A DNA stretch of 64,000 nucleotides from Akkermansia muciniphila (GTDB lineage: Bacteria > Verrucomicrobiota > Verrucomicrobiia > Verrucomicrobiales > V1-33): contig CAMAUV010000008.1 in NCBI GenBank assembly GCA_945861415.1, positions 32,058-96,057 of the forward strand. The letters are read 5' to 3'. Shown in pieces: positions 25,788 through 35,289 of the stretch (position 1 is the stretch's first letter; every line of letters begins with the position of its first letter). The position numbers were made by a program, and so were the translations under genes. Under the pieces are notes generated by a model, which saw nothing but the letters and a program-made list of their open reading frames with translations, made no database searches and had not been told where the DNA came from.

Positions 25788-26676
25788 AACTTTTCCCCAG
25801 CAAAGACCGGACTCGTTCCATGACCACACCCGTTCTCACCGGGCAGTGCGCTCGTGAGCACCGCCACGCTCTTCCTTCCCCCGCCAACTCCCTGATCCTT
25901 CTCCTTCAACGCTCTCCCCTCGTGAAAATCTTGATGCCGGAACCCCGCATCACCAGCTCCAGTGGATTCCCCGAAGCGATGAGGTCCGCGGTGACCGCCG
26001 TGGCGAGGCTGGGCGCATTTGATTCCGTTCCGGGCGTGACTACCGTTCTTCAGATCGCTCCGGCCCCTCGGTAAAACCCTCTGGCGATGCCATGAGAAAC
26101 GAAGCAGGATTTGTCTTAGGCACACGGCCACTGGTCTTCGACCTCGCGCCGCAACTCTTCATCCTTCCGCGCAGCGGCCCGGGCTAAGCCAACCGCATTC
26201 GCCACCACTCCATTCAAGCAACTGACAATCTCGTGCTCGCAAGCCGATGGAAAAGCTCAATGGCAGCACCGCACCCCCCTGAAACGATACTATTCAGCTA
26301 ATACCAGCCCCGGCTTCTGGTCACCGTTACTTTGGGCTGCAAGGGAGCCTCGTGCCCTGATTCGTCACGACCACCGCCTGAAAACCAGAGCCGGAAGGGT
26401 GCCGGCATACCCGCCGCGGCTTAGCATCCGTCGGTCGCCGGATCGAGCCGCGAAGAACGAAGCCCTATCTGTGCATTCTAGACCTCTCTTCCTAAGAATC
26501 GTTACTCTGCCACGCAGTCGGTTCTTTAAACTACGGAAATGGCGGGAATTTCATAAAATTAGCAGACCTGAAAAAGACCGCGTATTTCCCAATAAATAAT
26601 ATTGACGACACCGGCGGGATAATCCTAGATGTCATTATTGGCAAATTAAAATACTCCAAAAAAGCACACTCAATCC
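25788..26676. other. long intergenic region
   Basis: About 890 bases with no gene I can support. Short frames on both strands lack signatures. The last 150 bases turn AT-rich and probably hold the promoter of the gene starting at 26677, including TTGACG near 26602. Confidence 0.45.
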
Positions 26677-28797
26677 GTGAAATTAAAAACGAGTTACACC
26701 CTGCTCAGCCTGCTTGCGGCGGCACTTCCTGCCAGTGCTGTAGAACAAGTCCTCCTCGACTGGGGAGCCGATTGGGCCTACTTCCATCCCATGAGTGATG
26801 ACCCCGGCGCCGATGACGCCGCCATCCCGAACGCTGGCGACGGCGCAGCTCCTAATGCCGGACCTGATCTGATTCATACCAGCTTCGATTCAGGTCCTGG
26901 TGCATGGTTTGCTCCTGAGGCGGAGTTCATCAGTGCCACGGGCTATCAAAGTGTATTTGCCAGAGGATTTGATATTGACGGCTCCCTGACCGGGAATCCG
27001 GCCAACTACAGTTCCTACGATGGCGGGCGGGGACCGGGACCGTTTGGTTTCGGAGCTATCGTTTACTTTGCGTCTGGACCAGAATTTTTGATGTTTGGTA
27101 CGACCCTGACCACTACTCCAGCCAACCGTAGGTGGGCCTCCTACTACCGCACCACGTTCACTACGACTCAGGACCATACAAAGCCACGGGTGCGTATACT
27201 GATTGACGACAACGCGGTCATTTTCATCGACGGGGTCCTAGTCGCACGGGTCAATCGCACAAATAATCTCCTAACCTACAACGATACCGGCAACTCTGAC
27301 ACCACTGCTACGAATAACGAAAACGGTAACGCTGCGGGCAACGAAGATGTCATCCAGTCCTTCCGTCTGGATCAGGCCGGTGGACCGGCTCCTTCCGCTG
27401 ACTCCTTCGTCGTTGCAGTCCTCCCGAAGCTCCCTGCCGGCGAGCGCACCATCGCTGTCATGGTTCGCAATAGCGGGGGCAACAGTTCCGACAAAGTATT
27501 CGGAATGCAGTTGCTCGGCGACGACGCGGGCCTCAGCGCGGCAGTAAGCAATGTTACCAGAAACGATAATGGCACTATTCTCGACGTTTCGGATGACACC
27601 TATTCCTTCGACGTAAACGTGACCACCATTAACCTGCCTGATTCCACGACGTGGACGAGTGATGCCGCTGCGCCCAACCCCGTCACCGGTATCTACTCGG
27701 TGTCCTCCACTTTCACCTACCCTGCTCAGGCAAACAGTGCAGCTCCGGTAAATACCAACACCATCACCTTCACAGACAGCGTCAATACGTTAGTGACTAC
27801 TTCAGTGACCGTCACCGCCCCTGAATCTCCAAACGGTGCGCCGCTGGTGCTGGCTCCTGCCACTCCCATGTTCAGCACCGGATTCGAAGAGCCGCCGGTG
27901 ACGACGCAGAACCACAACCGGAAGGTCTATCATACGGAATTGGGCTTTACTTCAACAGCCGGTTCCGGGCCGCAGTCACCAGGGGGAACCACGCTCCCGG
28001 GCGGCGTCTATCAAGACGCCGCATCAGTCACCCCAGAGACCAACAAGAGCTGGCGCGCCGTCAACGGCACCTGCGCTTTGACCACAGAGGCCATCGGCCT
28101 CGATCCCTCGGTCAAAGGTGTGCAAGTCACCATGAAGGCTCGGGCCTTTACCACCTCCGGAACCAGCTTTGAAACTGCCGACGCCATCTCACTGGGAGTG
28201 GAAACCAGTACGGACGGCATTACATGGACACTCAGAGGCAACGTTCTGCCGATGCTCAATGGTAGCCCGGATGCCACTGCCAATCAGGCTGCTGACCGCA
28301 TCGTCAACCTGCTCGGCGATGATGCCTCCAGCGTAAACAACGGGGCCTACATCACCCTCAGCCGGGAGACAGTTCCAGTTAGCGGCGGCACCTCTGTGCG
28401 CCTGCGCTACACAAATGCTGCTGACCTCTCCACCAGTGAGAACATTCTGCTCGACGACCTTAAGATCGAAATTGCCAGTGCTGATCCGGACGCAGACTCT
28501 GACAACGACGGCGCTACCAATTCACAGGAAGAGGAGTGGGGCTCCGACAGAGGCGATCCTGCATCCCGCCCTGGCTACCTTTCTCACAGTATCCGCCCGG
28601 GAGCTAACCCGGGAGAAACAGTTCAGCGTCTGGAGTTCTCCACTGGCGGCCCATTCCACAGCTACTCGGTGCGGGCAAGTGATGACCTTGTGACATGGGC
28701 GGACACACCACCCTACCCCGGCATTGATGACGTGCAGGTGCATGAAGATACCGGCACCGGCTCTCGCCGGTTCTTCCAAATACGGAGTAATTATTAA
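26677..28797 (+). CDS. large secreted protein of unknown function
   Basis: A 706-residue exported protein starting with GTG. A signal peptide (LLSLLAAALPASA) is followed by beta-rich, Thr/Asn/Asp-rich domains. Residues about 170-260 contain VRILIDDNAVIFIDGVLV and ERTIAVMVRNSGG, resembling carbohydrate-binding jelly-rolls. An Asp-rich calcium-type repeat DPDADSDNDGATNSQEEEWG lies near 608-627, and the C-terminal domain has YSVRASDDLVTWADTPP and RRFFQIRSNY. That last module resembles the C-terminus of the 2041-residue protease at 46316. The AT-rich upstream region, no close neighbour on its strand and a terminator behind it indicate a single-gene transcript. Confidence 0.75.
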   Translation: MKLKTSYTLLSLLAAALPASAVEQVLLDWGADWAYFHPMSDDPGADDAAIPNAGDGAAPNAGPDLIHTSFDSGPGAWFAPEAEFISATGYQSVFARGFDIDGSLTGNPANYSSYDGGRGPGPFGFGAIVYFASGPEFLMFGTTLTTTPANRRWASYYRTTFTTTQDHTKPRVRILIDDNAVIFIDGVLVARVNRTNNLLTYNDTGNSDTTATNNENGNAAGNEDVIQSFRLDQAGGPAPSADSFVVAVLPKLPAGERTIAVMVRNSGGNSSDKVFGMQLLGDDAGLSAAVSNVTRNDNGTILDVSDDTYSFDVNVTTINLPDSTTWTSDAAAPNPVTGIYSVSSTFTYPAQANSAAPVNTNTITFTDSVNTLVTTSVTVTAPESPNGAPLVLAPATPMFSTGFEEPPVTTQNHNRKVYHTELGFTSTAGSGPQSPGGTTLPGGVYQDAASVTPETNKSWRAVNGTCALTTEAIGLDPSVKGVQVTMKARAFTTSGTSFETADAISLGVETSTDGITWTLRGNVLPMLNGSPDATANQAADRIVNLLGDDASSVNNGAYITLSRETVPVSGGTSVRLRYTNAADLSTSENILLDDLKIEIASADPDADSDNDGATNSQEEEWGSDRGDPASRPGYLSHSIRPGANPGETVQRLEFSTGGPFHSYSVRASDDLVTWADTPPYPGIDDVQVHEDTGTGSRRFFQIRSNY

Positions 28798-28829
28798 GCT
28801 CCCCTAGCTCCTCAGACTCAAACGAATGA

Positions 28830-28863
28830 CCGGAATCCCCAGAAGATTCCGGCTATTTTCTTT
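28830..28863 (+). terminator. rho-independent terminator
   Basis: Perfect stem CCGGAATC / GATTCCGG with a 7-base loop, followed by CTATTTTCTTT, 32 bases after the stop of the secreted protein gene. Confidence 0.75.
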
Positions 28864-29071
28864 GATCTCACCGCGCAGTCTCCAAACCTCAAAACAGGTT
28901 TGAGGGGATTTTCGGTCTTCGTCATTCTGCATTCCAGGCGCAGCCTATATAATTTAGACGCGTCTCGTGGTTCCGGCTGCGCCGGGCTATGGATTCACTC
29001 CTTTGGAGAGCCTCGCCGGCAGGAATTCCGCTAGGCATCCGTAGTCTTACCGCCAAGACTTAGCCTCAGCC

Positions 29072-29685
29072 TCACCGCGAGGTTAAGACCAGCCACAGGA
29101 CTTCCTCCGGCGTTTCCACCGTCTCCGCGCTAACGGACAGCCCCATGGCCGACGCCTTATCTGCATGCGCAACTGGTTACAGCCCCTGCAAAAGATAAAC
29201 CTTCGGCCACCCAAAGCAGATCCCCTGCCCCGCCCCCCGCGACAGCACTGTCCTCGCCAAGCGCCGGTCGCAGGGCGTTTCCGGAGTTTCATGATCGCGC
29301 GGTTCTAGTATGTTTCGCCGCCCACGTTCTAGCGCGTCCATGCAGACAATCGTTTTGCCGCTTGCCTGCTTCTGCGTATTGTTGCGCTTCCATTTCTTCA
29401 CGAGGAAATGCTTAAGAAACGCCAGCAGACATGAACGGAACATGCCCTTCTGCGGAGCCACCGCGGCGAGTGAATCATCCGCCAAAATCTGCGAAAAGAA
29501 TTCCTGCGTCAGGTCCTGCGCCTCATGCAGACTGTAGGCCGACCGGCGCACATTTGCATGCAACGGGGGCCAGTAGGCAGGGCACAACTTTTCCAACCCC
29601 TCCGCGCTGCTATCCGTCCACCGTCCCGCCGCCAGCAGTATCGCGCGTAGTCGAAGGTGGTCGCGAACAGTCCACCCCTAGGCAT
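29072..29685 (-). pseudogene. decayed ECF sigma factor of the PVC-specific type
   Basis: The minus strand carries pieces of one ECF sigma gene in shifting frames. From ATG 29685 a short frame gives LFATTF, matching the usual FATTRW start; a frame change leads to ILLAAGRW and then the intact middle: KLCPAYWPPL, EAQDLTQEFFSQIL, FRSCLLAFLKHFLVKKW, and a segment ending HETPETPCDRRLARTVL. The open frame then leaves the family and stops at 29177. A further frame shows GLSVSA and TVETPEEVLWLVL, matching the C-terminal region 4 end with parts deleted, and stops at 29072. Region 4 helices are missing, so it cannot work as a sigma factor. Confidence 0.7.
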
Positions 29686-29724
29686 AATCCGCGAATTCGC
29701 CGGATGAAAAAAGGAAATCCATGC

Positions 29725-30693
29725 TCACCCCTCCACTGGCCAACGCTTCTGCTTCAGCGCGAAAACGAGAAACACCGCCCCTATGAGGATCATGAACGTC
29801 GAGTAAAACTGTCCCTCCGTCAGCCCCGCGATGTAAGCATCCGGTTCGCGGAACTGCTCGCCGAAAATCCGGAACGCAGCGTAGAGCAGAAAAAAGAGCG
29901 CGGTCAGCAGCCCGTGCGGCGCCCGCGGCCATTTCTCCCGCACGATGAACAGGATCAAAAAAAGGGCCACCCCTTCCAGGGCCGCCGCATAAAGCTGCGA
30001 CGGATGCCGCGACGTTAGAAGCGGTTCCAACCGCGTCGCAAACTCATCATTTTCAAGCACCAGCCGTCCCAGCGAGCCATCGCCCCCGCCGAACTCATCC
30101 AGCAGCGTGCGAATCCCAATTGCCCGGTCGAGATCCTCCGGCCGGGCAGAATTGAGCAGCCGCTCCGCCTCATCCGGAAACTTCATCGCCCACGACACAT
30201 CTGTCGCCCGCCCGTAGAGCTCCCCATTAACGAAATTGGCCATACGCCCGGCAAACAGCCCCACCGGTGCTGCCACCACCAGATTGTCCCCCAGCCCCGT
30301 CCACGACGCCTTGCGCGTCCTGGCCCAGTAGAGCGTGAAAAAGAAAAGCCCGATAATTCCCCCGTGGCTGGCCATTCCGCCTTTCCATACCTTTACCCAC
30401 CACCACGGGTCACTGTTTTCCTCCCGTATTCCGTAGAGCAGCGCCCAGCCCAGCCTTCCCCCCAGTAGCACCCCAAACAGCGCGGCATAGGTAATGAAAT
30501 CCGCCACCTCTTTCTCCTTCAGTCCTCCCACACCCCTCCGCGCCCAGCGCCGAAGCAGCCAAAAGCCCGCAAGAAACCCCAGCACGTAGGCGAGCCCATA
30601 CCAGCGCAGTTGGAGGCTATCGTTAAACCGGATGATCACCGGATCGAACCGGTGGATGGAAGCAAGAAGCGAGAACACTCTACTCCCTGCCAT
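29725..30693 (-). CDS. lgt: prolipoprotein diacylglyceryl transferase
   Basis: A 322-residue polytopic inner-membrane enzyme. Lgt transfers diacylglycerol from phosphatidylglycerol to the lipobox cysteine, the first step in lipoprotein maturation. Key motifs: LRWYGLAYVLGFLAG, GGMASHGGIIG (active-site His region), PVGLFAGRMANFVNGELYGR (Lgt signature) and SRHPSQLYAAALEG. The start at 30693 was preferred over an 82-residue extension that is not protein-like. It has about 40 extra residues between the signature and the RHPSQ motif. Lipoproteins in this window include those at 19642 and 25560. Confidence 0.93.
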   Translation of the reverse strand: MAGSRVFSLLASIHRFDPVIIRFNDSLQLRWYGLAYVLGFLAGFWLLRRWARRGVGGLKEKEVADFITYAALFGVLLGGRLGWALLYGIREENSDPWWWVKVWKGGMASHGGIIGLFFFTLYWARTRKASWTGLGDNLVVAAPVGLFAGRMANFVNGELYGRATDVSWAMKFPDEAERLLNSARPEDLDRAIGIRTLLDEFGGGDGSLGRLVLENDEFATRLEPLLTSRHPSQLYAAALEGVALFLILFIVREKWPRAPHGLLTALFFLLYAAFRIFGEQFREPDAYIAGLTEGQFYSTFMILIGAVFLVFALKQKRWPVEG

Positions 30694-31229
30694 ACCCCCA
30701 TCGCCACGGCAACCGTGAGGTATTGCGCCCAAAACCACAAAAGAACCCAACGTGACAAGCCTCCCGAACCAGCAACCAGCGTCGCACCACCGCCTTTGGC
30801 GGCCTTTGAGCAGGGGGAGTAGAGGTTTCAGGGCCGAAGTGGCTGCACTACAGTTCCCAGTCTTTTCGGTATTCTTTGATCCAGAGGGTTTCGAATTCTC
30901 TGGAGGCTGTGGCGAGTTTGCTAGCGATGGGGTCCACATGGACGGTGCCCGTGGTGCACAAGGCGATCTTGCCCATGTGCCAGAGGAGAGGAGGCGCTGC
31001 CCTTCTTAGGCCGGGCAGTGGAGCGCGATTCCGGTGCGGATGGTATCGGCGGGATTTTGGCTGCTGCGGCACTTCGGTGAACGCGGGCCCGTCATTATGA
31101 ATTTCTTTTCCACCGGCCGCGTCAGCGATTTCGCAACAAACCGCGGGCGGAATTGATGGCCATGCTCGACTCCAGTGAGATGGCAGACGAAGAAATGACC
31201 ACCTCTTTACCGCGCTGGTATAAAGCTTT
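30694..31229. other. intergenic region with a possible gene remnant
   Basis: On the minus strand, 30848-30985 reads like the C-terminus of a protein (KIALCTTGTVHVDPIASKL, then REFETLWIKEYRKDWEL and a stop), with good codon use, but upstream the frame loses protein character. It may be the tail of a lost gene, perhaps a glycosidase; the family cannot be named. Confidence 0.35.
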
Positions 31230-31655
31230 TTAGCTACGGCCTTCTTCGGCGTCCATGAGTTGGAAGAATGTGACAATGTCTTCGCGGTGAGCGAGACCGG
31301 CATCTGCTTTTTGTTTTGCCAAACCAGCGCTGGCGGGGTCGTTCCATCCGCGCTTTTGCATGAAGGCGTTCCAGACTTCGATCTGCTCCGCATCCGGACG
31401 GCGACCGGTAGTGAAACACCACTCGAGCATATCTTCATCTGTTCCGCCCTCCAACATACGGCGCGTGAGGTCTTCAAAGGCTACATTGAGAAAACGACAC
31501 ACCCGGTCATCAAACGTGCGGCTGCCGGGGAGAAATCCGAGATGGTATCCGGCAGGTAGTTTACCTTCAGCATGGAGGCGGATCTTATCAAGGATTCGAC
31601 CGAAAATGACAATGTCACCGACGGTGACCCCGGGACTGCGAAGAGGAAAAGACAT
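31230..31655 (-). CDS. DUF5069 domain-containing protein
   Basis: A 141-residue cytoplasmic protein. It begins MSFPLRSPGVTVGDIVIFGRILDKIR and continues KLPAGYHLGFL and FDDRVCRFLNVAFEDL, matching DUF5069, a family common in Verrucomicrobiota and related phyla with no known biochemical role. Two tryptophan-containing helices follow (LEWCFTTGRRP, EVWNAFMQKRGWND). It stands alone, divergent from tpiA. Confidence 0.82.
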   Translation of the reverse strand: MSFPLRSPGVTVGDIVIFGRILDKIRLHAEGKLPAGYHLGFLPGSRTFDDRVCRFLNVAFEDLTRRMLEGGTDEDMLEWCFTTGRRPDAEQIEVWNAFMQKRGWNDPASAGLAKQKADAGLAHREDIVTFFQLMDAEEGRS

Positions 31656-31814
31656 GCGCCTTCACTGCCTTGTGCAGTCGATTAGTCCAGCCGGAAATCC
31701 TCTGTGCCGCGGGACGTGGCCATATGTCGATTGAGAGAGCGGCCCTTCGCGTTTGACGGTGCCGGAGAATGCACCCAACTGCTGGACAATCTTTTTACCT
31801 AACGACCCAAGAAA

Positions 31815-32594
31815 ATGCGCAAACCGATCATCGCCGCCAATTGGAAGATGCACAAAACCCCGACTGAGACGGCGGAGTTTTTGAAGAGCTTCAGCGCCTT
31901 GGCCAGGGGCGAAGATCGTGTCGATATTGTGGTCGCGCCTCCCTTCATCAGCCTTGCCGCCGCCAGCGCAGCCCTAACGAACAATGACGGCATCCGACTG
32001 GGCGCCCAGAACATGCACTATGAACAGAGCGGTGCCTTCACCGGCGAGATCAGTCCGCTCATGTTGCGGGAAATGCTCATCACTTACGTGATCCTTGGCC
32101 ACAGCGAGCGCCGCACTATTTTCGGCGAGTCCGATGACATCATTAACCGGAAAGTGCTGGCCGCCCTGACTTACAAGCTTCGCCCAATCCTCTGCGTTGG
32201 AGAAACCCTCGAAGAGCGCGACGGTGATAAGATCGAGCAGATACTCACCACGCAGCTCACAGGCGGCCTTGCAGGCGTGACTGCCGATCAGTTGTCCAGC
32301 CTCGTCATCGCCTACGAACCCGTCTGGGCTATCGGCACCGGACGCACCGCCTCGCCGGAACAAGCGCAGGAGGCCCACGCGTTTATCCGCAAGGTGCTCA
32401 CCGATCTCTACGACGCGGAGACGGCTCGCCGCATGCGTATCCAATACGGCGGCAGTGTGAAGCCTAGCAATATGGCCGAGCTTTGCGCACAGCCGGATGT
32501 GGACGGTGCACTGGTTGGCGGCGCGAGCCTTGAAAGCGGTAGTTTCTGGGAAATCTGCCGTGCGGCGGCAGAGTCCCGCGGCGGCGGAGAATAA
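31815..32594 (+). CDS. tpiA: triosephosphate isomerase
   Basis: A 259-residue TIM barrel enzyme interconverting dihydroxyacetone phosphate and glyceraldehyde 3-phosphate in glycolysis. All key residues are present: the N-terminal KPIIAANWKMHK (catalytic Asn and Lys), VILGHSERR (catalytic His), AYEPVWAIGTGRTA (catalytic Glu and phosphate loop), IQYGGSVKP and GALVGGASL. It is a single gene with a strong bidirectional terminator after it. Confidence 0.96.
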   Translation: MRKPIIAANWKMHKTPTETAEFLKSFSALARGEDRVDIVVAPPFISLAAASAALTNNDGIRLGAQNMHYEQSGAFTGEISPLMLREMLITYVILGHSERRTIFGESDDIINRKVLAALTYKLRPILCVGETLEERDGDKIEQILTTQLTGGLAGVTADQLSSLVIAYEPVWAIGTGRTASPEQAQEAHAFIRKVLTDLYDAETARRMRIQYGGSVKPSNMAELCAQPDVDGALVGGASLESGSFWEICRAAAESRGGGE

Positions 32595-32623
32595 GGAGCA
32601 ACTTTCGCTTTCAAAAGATCAAA

Positions 32624-32658
32624 AAGAAGGACGCCCGTGCGGGCGCCTTCTTCGTTTT
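32624..32658. terminator. bidirectional terminator between tpiA and peroxiredoxin gene
   Basis: Stem GAAGG-A-CGCCCG / CGGGCG-CCTTC with a TG loop, flanked by A-rich sequence on the left and TTCGTTTT on the right, so it can end transcripts from both convergent genes. Confidence 0.8.
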
Positions 32659-32686
32659 AATGGAAAAATCTCCGTCGGCTGGGGCC

Positions 32687-33175
32687 TTACTGCAGTTCAA
32701 CCAGCTTGGCCTTGATGGCTGCGAAGTCAGGCAGTGTGCCGGGGCTGTCGTGGGACTCGCTGTATTGAATCACTCCGTTTTTGTCGACGACGAAAGCACT
32801 ACGCTTGGCCACACCAGCCTGGCCGAGGTTTTTCTCAGGCAGGAAGGCATCATAGGCGATGTCGTAGGCACGGGCAACGCTGTGATCGTAGTCGCTAAGC
32901 AGGGTGACGGTGATGTTTTCTTTTTCCGCCCATGCCTTCTGAGCGAAAGGATTGTCGCCGCTGATGGCGAGGACGCGGGCATTGAGTGCGTTGAATTCAT
33001 TGAGGCCGCCCGAGATTTCGCAAAGTTCCTTAGTGCAGACGCCGGTGAAAGCCATGGGCACAAAGAGGAGGACGGTGTTCATCTCGCTGCCGCTGAGCGT
33101 GACGTATTCCGGGCCGGAGGCGCCGAGGGTGGTGAGCTTGAAATCAGGGGCGGTGGTGCCGGTTGCGAGAGCCAT
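32687..33175 (-). CDS. peroxiredoxin (AhpE/BCP type)
   Basis: A 162-residue thiol peroxidase that reduces H2O2 and organic peroxides. The active site PMAFTGVCTKELCE fits PxxxTxxC, with the peroxidatic Cys47; Cys52, five residues later, could be the resolving cysteine, as in atypical two-cysteine BCP proteins. The thioredoxin fold start (APDFKLTTLG) and RSAFVVDKNGVIQY are also present. It ends at the terminator shared with tpiA. sod lies about 1.3 kb upstream on the same strand, so oxidative defence genes are near each other but not in one transcript. Confidence 0.9.
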   Translation of the reverse strand: MALATGTTAPDFKLTTLGASGPEYVTLSGSEMNTVLLFVPMAFTGVCTKELCEISGGLNEFNALNARVLAISGDNPFAQKAWAEKENITVTLLSDYDHSVARAYDIAYDAFLPEKNLGQAGVAKRSAFVVDKNGVIQYSESHDSPGTLPDFAAIKAKLVELQ

Positions 33176-33250
33176 AGTAGTTGAGGGATGAGTTGGTGTT
33201 TAGTTGTGTCGGGAAAGACGGGGCGCTTCTAGAGGGCAGGCTTCCGCTGG

Positions 33251-34345
33251 TCAATGGAGGAACGGCGGGCAAACGCCTGCGGCTTTAGCCTGCCGAAGTT
33301 CCAATTCCGCAATAGCCCATGCGGCATGTTCTGAGATTAGCGGATCCGGGTCTGCCGCAGCGGTTCGGAGGGCTGGTAAATCGTCGGTAGTGCCTGTATT
33401 GCCGAGCGCGATGCATACGTTCCGCAGGAAGCCCGGACGGCGGATGCGCTTGATAGGCGAGTGCCGGAAGAGCGCACGAAAGCCTTCCTCGTCGAGGCTC
33501 AAAAACTCACGCAGTGTCCATCCGGCCACGAACGGGCGGGCGGCGAAGGCCGTTTCGCGGGAGTCGCGGGCAAAGCGATTCCATGGGCACACATCAAGGC
33601 AGTCATCGCAGCCATAGATGCGGTCACCCATAGCGCGCCGGAATTCGTGCGGGATGGATCCGCGGTGCTCAATGGTGAGATAGGAAATGCAGCGCCGGGC
33701 ATCGACATGTCGCGGTTCCGTAATGGCCTGCGTAGGGCATGCGGCGATGCAGCGCGTGCAACTGCCGCAGTGGTCCCGGGACGGCGCATCCGGTGCGAGC
33801 GCGAGGGTAGTGATGATTTCTCCCAGAAAGGTCCACGTGCCCAGCTTCCGATGAATCTGCACGGTGCTTTTGCCATTCCAGCCAATGCCAGCGGCGCTGG
33901 CCCACGAACGCTCCAGCACCGGGCCAGTGTCCACGTAAAGCCGCTGGGTGCCGCCCATGTCCTCCATCACGGCGCAGAGGTCGCGCAGCCTAGTATTGAG
34001 GAGGTCGTGGTAGTCGTCCCCCCATGCGTAGCGTGCGATGCGCCCGCGCACACCAGCTTCCGCCGGACGCGGCTGCGGGGCCGGGGAATGGTAGTTAATC
34101 GCGACGACCACCACGGAGCGTGCGCCAGGCAACACTTCGCGCGGATCCATGCGCCGGTGCGGGGTTTTTGCCATCCATGTCATGTCGCCGTGCTCACCCG
34201 CGGCTATCCATTGCGCAAAAGCCCCGTGATGTGGAGCCGGGCCAGTGATTTCCGCGATACGGCAATCATCCAGTCCCAGTGCGGCCGCAACACTTTTCAA
34301 GTGGGCAGCGGCAGCTTCCGGCGCCAGCGGTGAATCACTGCTCAT
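33251..34345 (-). CDS. queG: epoxyqueuosine reductase
   Basis: A 364-residue enzyme that reduces epoxyqueuosine to queuosine in tRNA, using cobalamin and two [4Fe-4S] clusters. Seen: GDMTWMAK and RMDPREVLPGARSVVVVAINY at the N-terminus, YVDTGPVLERSWA, WNGKS, the first cluster motif CGSCTRCIAACPT, the second GCDDCLDVCPWN, and a C-terminal HEAT-like segment (SPIKRIRRPGFLRNVCIALGN in pieces). The start at 34345 gives the usual N-terminus; 34372 is possible. Confidence 0.94.
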   Translation of the reverse strand: MSSDSPLAPEAAAAHLKSVAAALGLDDCRIAEITGPAPHHGAFAQWIAAGEHGDMTWMAKTPHRRMDPREVLPGARSVVVVAINYHSPAPQPRPAEAGVRGRIARYAWGDDYHDLLNTRLRDLCAVMEDMGGTQRLYVDTGPVLERSWASAAGIGWNGKSTVQIHRKLGTWTFLGEIITTLALAPDAPSRDHCGSCTRCIAACPTQAITEPRHVDARRCISYLTIEHRGSIPHEFRRAMGDRIYGCDDCLDVCPWNRFARDSRETAFAARPFVAGWTLREFLSLDEEGFRALFRHSPIKRIRRPGFLRNVCIALGNTGTTDDLPALRTAAADPDPLISEHAAWAIAELELRQAKAAGVCPPFLH

Positions 34346-34364
34346 GAATGGCTGCGAATGTCCG

Positions 34365-34418
34365 GAAAGCAAAACTCCCGGAGCGCTACGGTCCCTGCGG
34401 GATGAGCTTCTCCGGGAG
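34365..34418 (-). terminator. rho-independent terminator of the superoxide dismutase gene
   Basis: Read on the minus strand: CTCCCGGAG, an inner TCCC/GGGA hairpin, CTCCGGGAG, then TTTTGCTTT. It starts about 24 bases after the sod stop and ends just before queG. Confidence 0.75.
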
Positions 34419-34441
34419 CCATGAGTATTCAGAGCGTGAGA

Positions 34442-35068
34442 TTACGCGCCCTTTTCGAAATTCGCGGCGACGGCATCCCAGTCCACCACATTCCAAAAAG
34501 CGGTAATGTAATCCGGACGGCGGTTCTGGTAGTTGAGATAGTAGGCATGCTCCCACACGTCGCAGCCGAGAATAGGCGTGCCTTCACAACCGGCCACAGC
34601 CTTACCCATGAGCGGGCTGTCCTGATTGGCCGTGCTGCAGACCCCGAGCTTGCCGCCCTGCACCACGAGCCATGCCCAGCCGCTGCCGAATCGGGTGGCG
34701 CCAGCCTTGGCGAACTCGGCTTTGAAATTGTCAAAGCTGCCGAACGCGGCGTCGATGGCGGCGGCGAGTTTACCGGAGGGAGCGCCGCCTTTGCCAGGAG
34801 CCATGACACTCCAGAAAAATGTGTGGTTCACGTGACCTCCCGCGTTGTTGCGCACGGCCCCGCGAATACCCTCGGGCACCGCGCTCAAATCGCGGATCAG
34901 GGCGTCGGCGGAACTGGCTTCCAACTCGGCATTGCCGGCGATGGCGTTGTTCAGGTTGGTGATGTATGCTTGGTGGTGTTTGCCGTGGTGGATTTCCATT
35001 GTAGACGCATCGATGTGGGGCTCGAGTGCGTTGTGGGCGTAGGGCAGCGGGGGAAGTGTGTGGGCCAT
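34442..35068 (-). CDS. superoxide dismutase (Fe/Mn family)
   Basis: A 208-residue cytoplasmic enzyme converting superoxide to O2 and H2O2. Metal ligands and signatures are seen: [13 protein letters not shown] (first His ligand), [10 protein letters not shown] (second His), and [15 protein letters not shown] (Asp and His ligands). The segment STANQDSPL has the second-sphere glutamine in the position typical of Mn enzymes, so manganese is more likely, but the family includes cambialistic members. No signal peptide. A consensus -10 box lies immediately before the start. Confidence 0.95.
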   Translation of the reverse strand: MAHTLPPLPYAHNALEPHIDASTMEIHHGKHHQAYITNLNNAIAGNAELEASSADALIRDLSAVPEGIRGAVRNNAGGHVNHTFFWSVMAPGKGGAPSGKLAAAIDAAFGSFDNFKAEFAKAGATRFGSGWAWLVVQGGKLGVCSTANQDSPLMGKAVAGCEGTPILGCDVWEHAYYLNYQNRRPDYITAFWNVVDWDAVAANFEKGA

Positions 35069-35075
35069 GGTGTTG

Positions 35076-35105
35076 ATTATAAGCTAGTTTTTAAAACGGT
35101 GGTCA
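35076..35105 (-). promoter_or_regulatory. sod promoter, possibly giving a leaderless transcript
   Basis: On the minus strand, TGACCA (35105-35100), an 18-base spacer and a perfect TATAAT (35081-35076). A start site 6-7 bases further on would be at about 35069, directly before the ATG at 35068. Confidence 0.5.
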
Positions 35106-35289
35106 GATTCAGTGTGCATATTCCGAAGATTTGCGAGCGGACTTTTTAATTTGCCGGAATATCCCAACCACACCCGCAAAGAACATCGGAATCAATGACC
35201 GGATTCTCCTCACTTAGGCTCAGTGAAAGGTGGGACGGATCCCTCAAAATTTCCCTTTCGCCTTCAATTTCGCAACTCATTCTAAGAAG

